Notes under the pieces: generated by a model
The model's database searches: none
Told to the model about the DNA's origin: nothing
The model's input: the letters and a program-made list of their open reading frames with translations, nothing else
Translations under genes and position numbers: made by a program
Shown here: piece by piece, positions 10,130-19,310 of the stretch
Layout of the letters: every line of letters begins with the position of its first letter
Numbering within the stretch: position 1 is the stretch's first letter
Assembly (NCBI RefSeq): GCF_040712315.1
Contig: NC_134017.1
Span: 53,411,636 to 53,475,635 of the forward strand
Length of the DNA: 64,000 nt
Direction: 5' to 3'
Origin: Castanea sativa
Lineage: Eukaryota; Streptophyta; Magnoliopsida; Fagales; Fagaceae

Positions 10130-11580
10130 TGCCATCACCCTAGTGGAAGCCGAACCGGTCCTGCCAGGTGCAGCAAAAATAACATTAATTGTTCCTAAAG
10201 TCGGCCGAGATGAATTATTCCTCTGATTGTTTGAACCAGATTGACTGCCCTACCCGCTAGGTTGGCACAGGTGCTGCTTGAGTTTTCCTTCAGCGACAAA
10301 GTTGCTCCGAGTGGTTCCAAAGGGTCGACGGTTCTCGGTAGTGTGGCCCACATCTGGTGAGTAACGGCTTAAAAGAGGTTCGATTCCTCTTCGCGGGGTC
10401 TCCTGCCATCTTATCAGAGTCATTTGAAGAAGGGTTCCTTACGAACTTTCTCCGGCAAGCGGGTGTCTTGGTTCTCGGAACACGGTGTTCACGGCTTCGA
10501 GGTCCGCGAGGCGGACGCAACGTAATCTCTCCTCGGCTTTGTTATTGTGGTACTGTCGACTTAAAATCCCTTCTCTCTGCGGGATAACCTTCTCACTTAC
10601 CCTTTCCTTCTTTGTTGGTCTTCCTCCACTCTCTTATACTCGTCAATACGGTCCATGAGGCGACGTACACGCGGACGGGCTTTTTAGTCAAAGACTTTCT
10701 CGGGTCGTGATCGGTAGGAAGGCCTACCTTAAAGGTATTAAGCGCCACCTCATCAAAGTCGCCATCTATTTCATTAAACATCTCCCGATAACGGTCGGAG
10801 TATGCTTTCAATGTCTCCCCCTCCCTCATGGTCATGGATAACGGCGAGTCCAATGGCGGGGACTACGCTACATGTAATGAACGCGAAGTGAATGCTCTAG
10901 TAAGCTCCCCAAACGAACCTATAGACCCCGATTTAAGGCCGTTGAACCACCTCATAGCAACGGGTCCCGAGCTAGAGGGAAAACTTTACACATCGGGGGT
11001 CTCGTTGTGAGAGTGCACCGCCATCCTACGGTTAAAGTGACTCACGTGCTCCACGGATCGGTCGGCCATTGTAGATAGTAATAGTGGGCTGGGTAAACCT
11101 CCTGGGAAGCCCTCCTTTCTCAATCCTCCATGTAAATGGAGATTTGGAGAGTTGGTGCAACGCCCTACTCATAGCATCGTTACCTAAGCCCCTAGAATGA
11201 AGCTTCTTACGTCTGCGAGTTGGGGTCGTCCTCCTCGCCGGAAGGACGTTGCCTTGGTGGGGGAGCGCGACCTCGAGCGATAGCCACCTCCCTATCCTCT
11301 ACGAGGAAGGATTAGATGAGGACGGTGAAAACCTACGTTTAGCACGACGTAACTTTCTCTTCAAACGATTGATTTCCTTACGCATGGATTTAGAACCCTC
11401 GCTCGTGGGTGGTGTTACCCCACGTCATGAGTATGGCTAGCGCGGGGTATTACGTATGGACACTTCCCTCACGATCCCTGCGACGCTCGAGGCGCTCGAA
11501 ACGATCCTCCGAGTTGTGATCCTGTGACTCTGCATGGTGAGAACCTAGGCTGCCATGGTATCCCAACCTTTTTCTAGACC
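10130..11580 (-). pseudogene. Gag region of the Tat element, heavily frameshifted
   Basis: The best-preserved piece (10593–10853, minus) reads MREGETLKAYSDRYREMFNE and NTFKVGLP, the retrotransposon gag domain. It aligns with the gag of the element at 23767–25072 (MRGGETLKTYFDRYWEMFNE). Near the PBS, HHAESQDHNSEDRFERLERR matches that element's N terminus. The frame between these pieces is interrupted repeatedly. Gag would form the virus-like particle in an active element. Confidence 0.75.
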
Positions 11581-11584
11581 GGGT

Positions 11585-11603
11585 TTCCCACGGACGGCAC
11601 CAA
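11585..11603 (-). other. Primer-binding site of the Tat element
   Basis: The minus strand reads TTGGTGCCGTCCGTGGGAA, one base after the 5' LTR end. It resembles the TTGGCGCCGT(C/T)TGTGGGAA-type sites of other plant gypsy elements. The related element at 23721 has TTGGCGTTGTTTGTGGGAA in the same place. Confidence 0.75.
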
Positions 11604-11604
11604 T

Positions 11605-12296
11605 TGTAAGTGCACAATTGCACTGGACCCAAAGACAATCACGGGCTCGAGGCCCGATGAGCCTTAAACAATAAAATTTGTAGAGTGTGGGCTTGAAACC
11701 TAGGTTAGAAGTCTTGGAGCTTGATAACAGGCTTTTATAAACAAACACAAGTAAATAACGAACGATAATGACAAATGGATCTCCTCGGACTCGAGCCGAG
11801 GACTACTTCTTTATTATTTCTCTTTCTTCCTTCAAGATTACAATTTCTTAATTTCTTTCTTAGTTTTCCGATCCCCCTTTCTTTGGCCTTTACCCCCCTT
11901 TTATACTTCCTTCCCTGATACTTTTTGAACAGTGACTAGAAGTTTCCACCTCACTATTCAGGGGTCACCTCCCCATTAATGCGGCCAGGGAGGTAGGTGC
12001 AGAGCCTTTAATGCGGAGGTGGCAGCCTTTACTCTTGATATTTTCTTTAATATTGGTGCATCTAGAAGATTCAGGATGTCCCCTTTTAACCACTAGTCTT
12101 TCCAGAGTTGTGTCTTGACCTTTATAATGGAATCTTGAGTTCTCTTGGATCTGTCCGAGGTGAAACTCTCCCTCGGCTGTATCCTTGGACCCTTGGCGGA
12201 TGGGCCAACTTATAGAGTTTAATCCTGGAGCAGGTCGACCCTCCATGTTACAGCCCAAAGGCCCATATGCCCACTTGAGCCCTTTTACTCCCCACA
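11605..12296 (-). repeat. 5' LTR of the Tat element
   Basis: This 692-bp repeat pairs with 1218–1910. It is the 5' LTR because the PBS abuts its lower-coordinate end and gag follows on the minus strand. The differences from the partner are scattered substitutions and single-base indels, including several C/T changes consistent with methylcytosine decay. Confidence 0.95.
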
Positions 12297-12301
12297 GAAA
12301 T
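12297..12301. repeat. Target-site duplication GAAAT (right)
   Basis: Exact partner of 1213–1217. It marks the precise insertion point inside the copia-type LTR. Confidence 0.9.
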
Positions 12302-12393
12302 AATAATCCAAATCCTAAAATAATGAAAATTACAAATTAAATACCAAAATTAATAAATTACAATAATTAAATAGTATACTGTGTCCTACATCA
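12302..12393 (-). mobile_element. Copia-type LTR, second half
   Basis: This is the continuation of the LTR begun at 870, ending in TCCTACATCA. It is separated from the first half by the gypsy insertion and its GAAAT target duplication (1213–1217 and 12297–12301). On the minus strand this is the start of the LTR (TGATGTAGGA). Confidence 0.55.
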
Positions 12394-12639
12394 TATTTGC
12401 TTATTCATTTGAAATTAAAGCCCAAGAAATTAACAAAAAAATTCAAATGAAAAATCTAAATGGCAAAGAGAATTACAAACAATCAAAATCAAACCCATAA
12501 ATGAGCTCCAAAATGCCTTAAACCAAAACCCTCAACCCGATCGTATGATTCTAAGAACACTTGAAAATTTCAATGTTTTGGGTTGGTGGAATAGCAATGG
12601 CAGTAGCCAATAAGTATCTTGCTTTACAATGCATTGCAA

Positions 12640-12753
12640 GAGATATTTTGATTATTCTTCTAACAAAAGTCAGCTTCTATAGAAGATAGACTGAATTTTG
12701 CTTCTTACTCAACCAAGCAACCAAATTAGTTCCAACATAAAAGCAACCTACAG
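12640..12753 (-). pseudogene. Copia pol fragment, RNase H part (distal)
   Basis: The minus strand encodes a piece resembling GCFYVGTNLVAWLSKKQNS, the Ty1/copia RNase H sequence usually followed by STAEAEY. The next bases keep a frameshifted version of that motif. It continues the reading found at 13362–13520, from which it is separated by the MITE at 12754–13361. Confidence 0.75.
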
Positions 12754-13361
12754 TTAGGGGTGGCAATTCATGTTCGCGTGTTGGAACTGTGTCGTGTTGA
12801 CTCATGAGTATTCGATTATATGGATCAACTCTAACCCGACATGTTTATTAAATAGATCAGGATTCCTCAACTCTAACACAACCCATTTATAAAACAAGTC
12901 AATCATGTTGACCTATTTATCAGATTTTATCAAAACGAATAAAAAAAACTAATTTTATTATTAACCAAATTGATATGAATTATGAAAGCTAAACAACTAA
13001 TATTTTAAATATAAAATTCAGAACTAACAAGTAACTGCATTACAAATAATAATTTAAACTTAAAGCATATCTCAATATCACAAATAATCAATCATAATAT
13101 GTTAAAGAAAATAAACCACAACAACTAATAAGTTTATATACATAGGGTTTAAAGGGTATATTGGTAAAATGTCATTTCATTAAACGAGTTTGACAGATCA
13201 AATGAGTTCCATGTGATAGACACTAACTCAACCCATTTATTAAATGGGTCAATCATGTCAACCCGAATATAACACGAACCCATTAAGCCTCAACTCATAA
13301 TCTACTAATTTCGTGACATGTCATGTTGGGTTTACGAGTCGTGTCCAATTTTGCCACCCCT
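12754..13361. mobile_element. hAT-like MITE with GGGGTGGCAA ends
   Basis: The left end AGGGGTGGCAATT is mirrored by TTTTGCCACCCCT at the right. Flanking 8-mers ACCTACAG (12746–12753) and ACCTCTAG (13362–13369) match at six of eight positions, as expected for an aged 8-bp hAT duplication. The element interrupts copia RNase H coding sequence, which confirms that it is an insertion. A relative is at 54240–54810. No transposase is encoded. Confidence 0.75.
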
Positions 13362-13993
13362 ACCTCTAGTGGTGCTTTTTCTATCATTAGCATTACCAAC
13401 CCAATCAACATTAGAATATCCAGCAAAAGAAACATTTGATTCTTTGTTACAGAATAAGCCAAAATTTCTAGTCTCATTCACATATTTTATTATTCTTTTA
13501 ACAGCAGTTAAATGAGACATTTTAGGATTAGCCTAAAATTTAGCACAAACTCCTACACTAAATGATATATCAGGACGACTAACAGTAAGATATAACAAAC
13601 AATCAATCATACTTCTACATAAAGTATTTTCAATAGACTAACCTAAAGGATCGATCCCCAGTTTTGTGATGGTTTCCATTGGTGTTTTGGCATGAGGTTC
13701 TTTCTCAAGTCCAAAGCACTTCACAAGGTTCTTGGCATACTTTGCTTGGTTGATATAGATTCCTTCCTCTGTTTGTTCACTGAAGGCCTAAGAAGTATGT
13801 TAGTTCACCCACCATACTCATCTCGAACATTCTCTTCATTTCTTCAACAAAGGATTTTGCAAGTTCATCATCAGTTGGCCCAAAGAAAATGTCATCTACA
13901 TAGACTTGTGCAACCACAAAGTGTTGCTAGTCTTTTCGAATAAAAAGAGTACTATTTGCACTTCTTACTTTGAACCCATTCTCTATTAGATAC
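13362..13993 (-). pseudogene. Copia pol fragment, RT and RNase H part
   Basis: Minus-strand coding traces run from ENGFKV at 13985 through VAQVYVDDIFFGPTDDEL (YVDD is the RT active site), MVGELTYFLGLQ, and MSHLTAVKRIIKYVN to NVDWVGNANDRKSTTRG. All are hallmarks of Ty1/copia RT–RNase H. Several stops and frameshifts are present. It is bounded on the right by the 2.6-kb LTR insertion and on the left by the MITE. Confidence 0.85.
13989..13993. repeat. Target-site duplication GATAC (left of large solo LTR)
   Basis: GATAC before the TG at 13994 and AATAC at 16635–16639 after the terminal CA match at four of five positions. Confidence 0.6.
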
Positions 13994-14554
13994 TGTGAGA
14001 GACCGGGGAAATTTCGATGCTCTCAAAAAAGAGATTTGGGTGCTTTTTCAAGACATCTCTCTTTTTGGGTAAGTAGTGTGGAATTGACACTTATTTTTCA
14101 TACAAAAAAAAATAAGAAAAAATAAATACAGCTTTACATGAATGAATGTTTCATTCTCATTGATTGAATAAAAAATACAAACATGATAAATTGAGTATTA
14201 CATGGCTTTGGGTCCTAGTTACAAACTACCAAAAATACATGGTTTTTTGTCTTAGTTACAATCTATCCAAAATAAAGAATAAAGATAAAGCCTAAGTCTA
14301 CCTATCCAAAGACACTAAATTCAGAGACTAGGTTATGGAATGGGAAAGTGTTAGGCACTCATTCAGCCCAAACAGAGTCTGGTCTTCTAGACTCTCATGA
14401 CCAATGTACCCCTTTATGCATGATATAAATGACATGTTGCATATATGAAACACTTAATTAAACTAAGTCACATAAGTTTATTTATGAATGTGTCATCTTC
14501 TTTGTTATAAACTCAGATTTGTTGTTATGATAAATAAATAAATAAATAAATAAA

Positions 14555-14765
14555 AAATTGTTTTTGGTTCATATGTAAAAAAAGATCAGATTTGTTTTGT
14601 TAAGTAAAAAAATAGTTTTTGTAAAGGGGAAAAAAATTAGACCTGTTTTGTTAAATTTAAAAATAAAATAAAAAAAGTTCTTGTGAAGGAAAAATCAGAT
14701 CTGTGTTGTTAAATAAAAAATAGTTTTTGTAAAGAAAAGATCAGATCTATTTTGAAGCAAGGTAA
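14555..14765. repeat. Degenerate 60-bp repeats (GTTTTTGTAAAG type)
   Basis: About four imperfect units share CAGATCTG(T/A)TTTGTTAAA, an A-rich stretch, and TAGTTTTTGTAAAG. They precede the clearer hairpin array and share its CAGAT(C/T)TG word, so the two are probably related. Confidence 0.6.
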
Positions 14766-14947
14766 AGAAGTGGTTTTTTGTTTGTAAAAAAAAAATCAGA
14801 TATGTTTGTTTATGTGAAATAGAAAAAATCCTTTTTTAGAAGAGAACTACACTCATAAAATAAACTTATGCTACTTCCATCAATCAAAACAAACAAAACA
14901 ACACTATTCATGACCTTTTTAATTTCAAAAATCTGCTTCATTAAAAA

Positions 14948-15440
14948 AATTCAGATCTACATCTAAAGATGATATAAATCAGTTTTTGTTTTTAAAAAAT
15001 TTAGATTTGCATCTAAGGAAAATACAAATAAGTTTTTATGTAAAAATTCCGATCTGCACTTAAAAAAAATGCAAATCAGTTTTTATTTTAAAAAAAATTC
15101 AGATTTGCATCTAAGGAAGATGCAAATCATTTTTCGTTTTGAGAAAATTCAGATTTGCATATAAGGAAAATGCAAATTAGTTTTTGATTTTGAAAAAAAA
15201 AATCAGATTTGCATCTAAGGAAGATGCAAATTAGTTTTTAGTTTTGAAAAATTCAGATTTGCACTTAAGAAAGATACAAATCAGTTTTTGTATAAAAAAA
15301 AAAAAATCAGATCTGCATCTAATGAAGATGCAAATCAGTTTTTGTATTAGAAAAATTTCAGATTTGCATCTAATGAAGAGGCAAATCAGTTTTTATGAAA
15401 AATTCATATTTGCATCTAAGGAAGATGCAAATTTGTTTTT
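14948..15440. repeat. Array of about ten self-complementary ~50-bp units
   Basis: The typical unit is GATTTGCATCT, AAGGA, AGATGCAAATC, followed by AGTTTTTGT and an A/T linker. The first and third blocks are perfect inverted complements, so each unit can fold into an 11-bp stem with a 5-base loop. Units start near 14948, 14998, 15048, 15098, 15149, 15203, 15252, 15307, 15358 and 15407. Confidence 0.85.
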
Positions 15441-16634
15441 GAGAAAGATGTGATAATAAACAGATTTATGAAACTAAAAAATGAATCATGATAATAAAAA
15501 CATCAAGAGCATATTTCAACAGAAAAAATATTGACAATACATGTTACAAGTATTAAAAATTAAAACTAAAAGACCATCTACATCATCATAATTAAAAGAA
15601 ACAGAAGAAAAAGGGTAAAGAAAAATAACCTCTTGCATGGACGTACTCTTCTTCTTGAGGGAATATTTTAGGGTTCAAAGAAATTTATTCAATTATCTTT
15701 GAAACCTAAAATACCTTACTTTATAAAAAAGAAATTCCTAAGACTAAAGCTTCCAAAACGTTTTTAACGTAAGGGAGAGAATAATAGAAAAGGGGAGCCA
15801 AAAAGAGGGGAAATCAGAGAGTGCGAAAAAGTGTCTCCCCTAGAAAAAAAATATGTGTGTCGATTTATAAAATTTATCCTTTATTTATAAAGGCTGGGGG
15901 GTTCGAAAATTTAGCCAGATGATCAAAATACGAATTCGGACGCGTCCTTATCTCTAAAAAATCGAAAATGATGAGTTTCAACATAATCCAAATGACCCTA
16001 GGCCAAATCCCAAGGTTGTGCCAATCGCCACTTGGAAAGTGCCAATCAGGCCATCGGCACTAGAAAAGTGCCAAATGGCACTTTTGGGTGTCAAGCCCGC
16101 TTTGGATTCCTTTTTTGAGGTTTTTTGAGCCGAGACTTATACTTAGATGCGTTTTCAATCCATATTCTAAAAATTAAACTTTTTTCTAGATAATTCAGGT
16201 CTTTTCAATAACAATTATCTTGTAGATAAATACTCCAAAGAGTCTAGATTATCCACAATTTCATCGTTATCCGATTATCCTCTTTAATCCCATGCAAGCA
16301 AGCCTATTTTTAACACTAACTATCAACCAATTACAAAATTATTTAATTAATTTTAATTGTTTAGCCCATCAGAATTAAATTTATTTAATCGTGTGTAATT
16401 GATTCTATCTAAACACAATGTATGTTGACCATGCAAACTTGATCATGCAATATCTTTCAATCCGACAGTCCGATTTGGAAACCAGGCATACCGCCGCGAC
16501 CATTTGAACCTCAAGATCATTTTCATGATATGTAATAAACAAATTAATGCATGCTTCATGAATTTTGGGTATCCAATTGGTCATTCTAGTCATCTTCCTT
16601 AATTAAATCATGAGTGTAAAATCGATTGTCTACA

Positions 16635-16885
16635 AATACAAAGTCAACCTATCATACCAAGTGCGAGGTGCTTGTTTGAGTCCATATTGTGCTCTTTTCT
16701 ATTTGTACACATCGTTTTGTCTATAAGGATCTATAAATCCTTTAGGCTGCTCTACATATACTTCTTCTCGCAACATCCCATTTAGAAATGCACTCTTCAC
16801 ATCGTAGCTTGAATTTCAAGTGGCAAGCAATGGCTAACAAGATTCGAATAAACTCAATTCTAGCCACTAGTGCAAAGGTTTTATT
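16635..16885 (-). pseudogene. Copia pol fragment, N-terminal RT part
   Basis: On the minus strand a degraded form of FAPVARLEAIRILLA is followed by [23 protein letters not shown], then by QYGLKQAPRTWY. This is the conserved start of Ty1/copia RT. It leads directly into the fragment at 13362–13993 once the intervening LTR is ignored. A stop lies before QYGLKQ. No integrase or gag of this element is seen further right. Confidence 0.8.
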
Positions 16886-17957
16886 TTTTTGTGCAAATAA
16901 TACAATAATGTATATTTCTTTTTTTGTTAAATATGTAATGTCATTTTAGTTAAAAAATAAGTTTAGATGCACAATAAATTTCACAAATCTTTTTTAATAT
17001 TATTGTGGTGAGAGGTTATGATTGTTATATCTTTTCTTAGTAGCAAGACAAACTAATATCGCTATCTATATATGTATGATATAAGTCATAATGCATATCC
17101 AAACTTATCGATTTTAGATATAGTAGATTTATGGTTGTTATTGATTTTATAGTTTTGTTGAGTTGTAAAGTTTTTTTTTTTTGAAGGAAAGTTTTGTAAA
17201 AGTTGGTTGAAAGGTTTCATTCCTATTAAATTGTCACATTACTTACTAACTAAATAAAATATGAAAATTAAAACTTACTATCACTTGCTATTGAATACTT
17301 AAAACAAAAGAAAATTACAGTTGACAAAGTATGTGAGATAAGCCGAAACCTTTCATTTTAAGGAAAACATGCATATTTTATTTATTATTTATAGGGTAAT
17401 CAATAATGCCTAAATAAGTTTTGTTTAGATGTTGGTTTATTTCTCATTTATGGTTGTTATAATTTTATTAATTGAATTCGACTTTCACATTTTTATTTTT
17501 CATTTGTTTGTCCAATTTATTATAGTTATTTCCCTTAACACCATTGGACTATAAGTAAAAAAACATGTAGCGTTAACAAATTCCATGACCATAACCTCTA
17601 AATCACAATGTGCTTTGATTGACCAAAACCCATGCTCAATTGGTAGACTGGGAATATTGGCCAATGGGAGACATGTTGTGTACTAACTTTTCAAGAGCCC
17701 AATGTGAGCATTTCAACACACGAAGCCTCATGTGCATGTCCAGTTTTGTGGACTAATGATGCCATTAGAATACGCTTTTTAACCCTTTAAACTACAAATC
17801 CTAAGCTTCCCCCATCAAAATCCATGAGCTTGAATCATGAGTAGTAATTATTTTTTCTTTAACATTGGGTATATATAGACAATAGAGGTGAGTTTTCTGC
17901 TTCCCAAATGAGATAATCTATCGATTAAATTCAAATGCAGGTGATAGCTAACCAACA
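16886..17957. other. Intergenic, no feature seen
   Basis: AT-rich sequence without a convincing exon, RNA gene or terminal repeat. The last bases before the tRNA (CTAACCAAC) are shared with the tRNA upstream regions near 35710 and 44594, so the duplicated unit begins at or before here. Confidence 0.5.
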
Positions 17958-17974
17958 GCTGGAATAGCTCAGAT

Positions 17975-18007
<33 letters not shown>

Positions 18008-18031
18008 GAGGTTCAAGCCCTCCTTCTAGCG
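17958..18031 (+). tRNA. tRNA-Asn (GTT), copy 1
   Basis: This 74-nt gene folds as a standard cloverleaf. The acceptor strands GCTGGAA and TTCTAGC are followed by discriminator G. The anticodon loop CTGTTAACC has anticodon GTT, and the T arm contains GGTTCAAGCC. No CCA is encoded and there is no intron. It differs from the other two copies at one D-arm base (CAGATGG versus CAGTTGG). A T-rich run from 18040 can serve as a polymerase III terminator, and CCAAC lies just upstream. It is the nuclear, not the plastid, isotype sequence. Confidence 0.95.
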
Positions 18032-18062
18032 CTTGAGGCTTTTTTTTATTTTTATTTTTTTC

Positions 18063-18333
18063 AATAATGATCAAAACCGCATTATACATCTCACAAAACC
18101 GCATAATACATCTTCCGAGCATATTAGGTGAGACCAAAAGTTTAAGCTATTAGAAACTTGTAAATTTATGTTGAAACTGTATTCTAATTGAAGTTTTACT
18201 TTTCTTTCTTTACAATAATGATCAAAACTGAAATAAGGCTCACAAAACCGCATTATACCTCTCACATAATACATATTCCGAACATATTAGGTGGGCCCAA
18301 AAGTTGAAGCTATTAGCAACTTGTGAATTTATG
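18063..18333. repeat. Direct duplication of ~110 bp
   Basis: Segments 18063–18168 and 18214–18333 share AATAATGATCAAAAC, CACAAAACCGCAT, CATATTAGGTG and AAGCTATTAG in the same order. Their second half resembles sequence in the seventh intron of the Ycf23-like genes (near 38690 and 47625). This is a local duplication inside the remnant copy. Confidence 0.7.
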
Positions 18334-18473
18334 CCGAAACGAAAAGATTTCTGATAAAAGGTCAACAATGCTTCATGGGAAGTACTTCTTCCTAATACTT
18401 CTTGGCTGATAAATGATAATTGTACATGCCTTACGCTTTCATAATATCTTGAGGGACTATATTTTTATCTGTG

Positions 18474-18737
18474 GTCATAATAAAACTTAAGTGGTTGTCT
18501 AAATGCAGATGCTGTTAAAAACTTAATATACAGAAACTGATATGCATGAGTGAATGGATGAGTGCTTCAGTGTGAATACCGAATAAGCTCTGTAATCGCA
18601 GCTGGGTCATAATAAAACTTTAGTGGTTGTCTAAATGCAGATGCTGTTAAAAACTTAATATACAGAAACTGATATGCATGAGTGAATGGATGAGTGCTTC
18701 AGTGTGAATACTGAATAAGCTCTGTAATCGCAGCTGG
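18474..18737. repeat. 132-bp tandem duplication
   Basis: Two head-to-tail copies, 18474–18605 and 18606–18737, differ at only a few bases. Each contains GTCATAATAAAACTT, CAGATGCTGTTA, ATGCATGAGTGAATGGATGA and TCGCAGCTGG. The single-copy counterpart lies in the last long intron of the Ycf23-like genes (near 38990 and 47935). Confidence 0.9.
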
Positions 18738-18884
18738 GGTGCAGATTAATGTTTTTAAAATGCACTAGGCATAACTACTATAGATTTTCTTTGACGTTCA
18801 AATTGAAAAGAGTGGCCTATGTTTAACTTCATAATAATTTTTGCATTAACTAATGAATTTGCTTGGCGTATTGGAAAACCATAG

Positions 18885-19310
18885 GCCACACCAACACTAG
18901 CTGCTGCATATTCTATTTCACGGGCTGTGAAGATTCCCTTCATTTGTTCATCTGGACAGAGCTCAGTTACAGCACCAATGGCCATTACAACTGGCACTAG
19001 GTCAGCGGGGGTGTGGTATTTAATAAACCCATCTCAAGATCTTGTGATTGTTGAATTTGCACAGGACTGAAACTGTGATCTTTCTCGTCGAAATTTTAAG
19101 ACTTCCGCTTTGTTCCTTTTTCCTGAGATCAGCTAATACTAGTTTCATGTATCATGTATGAAGTATGAACACGTTCAGGGTGTAGGTTGATCTCTGAACA
19201 AGCTTAATGCTGTTGTTGCAATGACCGTAGGGGTCAGCAGTATCGCCAATTCATTAGAGGCATCAACTGGTGGACACAGCACATCTGAAACAAGACCTTT
19301 GAGACTGTAA
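18885..19310 (+). pseudogene. DUF561/Ycf23-like gene remnant (last two exons)
   Basis: 18885–19014 matches exon 8 of the intact gene (ATPTLAAAYSISRAVKIP), but its 3' end is rearranged before the donor. 19179–19310 matches exon 9 and ends at the same ARxLRL-stop position. An in-frame TGA replaces the fourth codon of exon 9. Exons 1–7 are absent. Together with the tRNA at 17958 this is the most decayed of three copies of the same tRNA–gene unit. It cannot encode a useful protein. Confidence 0.85.

Larger units (their letters stand above)
1218..12296 (-). mobile_element. Ty3/gypsy LTR retrotransposon, Tat lineage, complete but decayed
   Basis: The element has two LTRs, a PBS inside the right LTR, a purine-rich tract inside the left LTR, and minus-strand gag–protease–RT–RNase H–second RNase H–integrase. 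That order is Ty3/gypsy. Two consecutive RNase H-like domains and no chromodomain seen after integrase point to the Tat (Ogre/Retand-type) lineage. A 5-bp GAAAT duplication flanks it exactly. Between integrase and the 3' LTR lie a 151-bp tandem array and a gene on the opposite strand. Pol is broken by at least four frameshifts and an in-frame stop, so the copy is not autonomous. By eye the LTRs differ at roughly 15–20 positions in 692, suggesting a fairly young insertion. Confidence 0.93.
13994..16634. mobile_element. 2.6-kb candidate solo LTR inserted in copia pol
   Basis: The insert begins TGTGAGAGACCGGGG and ends GATTGTCTACA. It is flanked by a near-perfect 5-bp duplication and splits the copia RT exactly between PRTWYxRLTLYL and ENGFK. 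TG...CA ends with a 5-bp duplication indicate an LTR. I find no repeat of its start at its end, and no gag or pol inside, so a single very long LTR is the simplest reading. LTRs of this size are known in the Ogre/Tat group. Much of it is short-repeat DNA. A TRIM- or LARD-like remnant is the alternative. Confidence 0.65.

Noticed and set aside
14948..15440. Regularly spaced ~50-bp repeats that look CRISPR-like
   Set aside because: The 'spacers' are A/T linkers of the same low-complexity sequence, the units are imperfect, and the context is a plant LTR. No cas genes and no prokaryotic features are present.
12302..16885. The copia pol fragment and the copia-type LTR as one element
   Set aside because: Both are minus-strand copia, but the PBS lies left of the LTR, so that LTR's element extends leftward. 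A 3' LTR of the right-hand fragment would need a purine tract at 12394–12420, which is not seen. I keep them separate.
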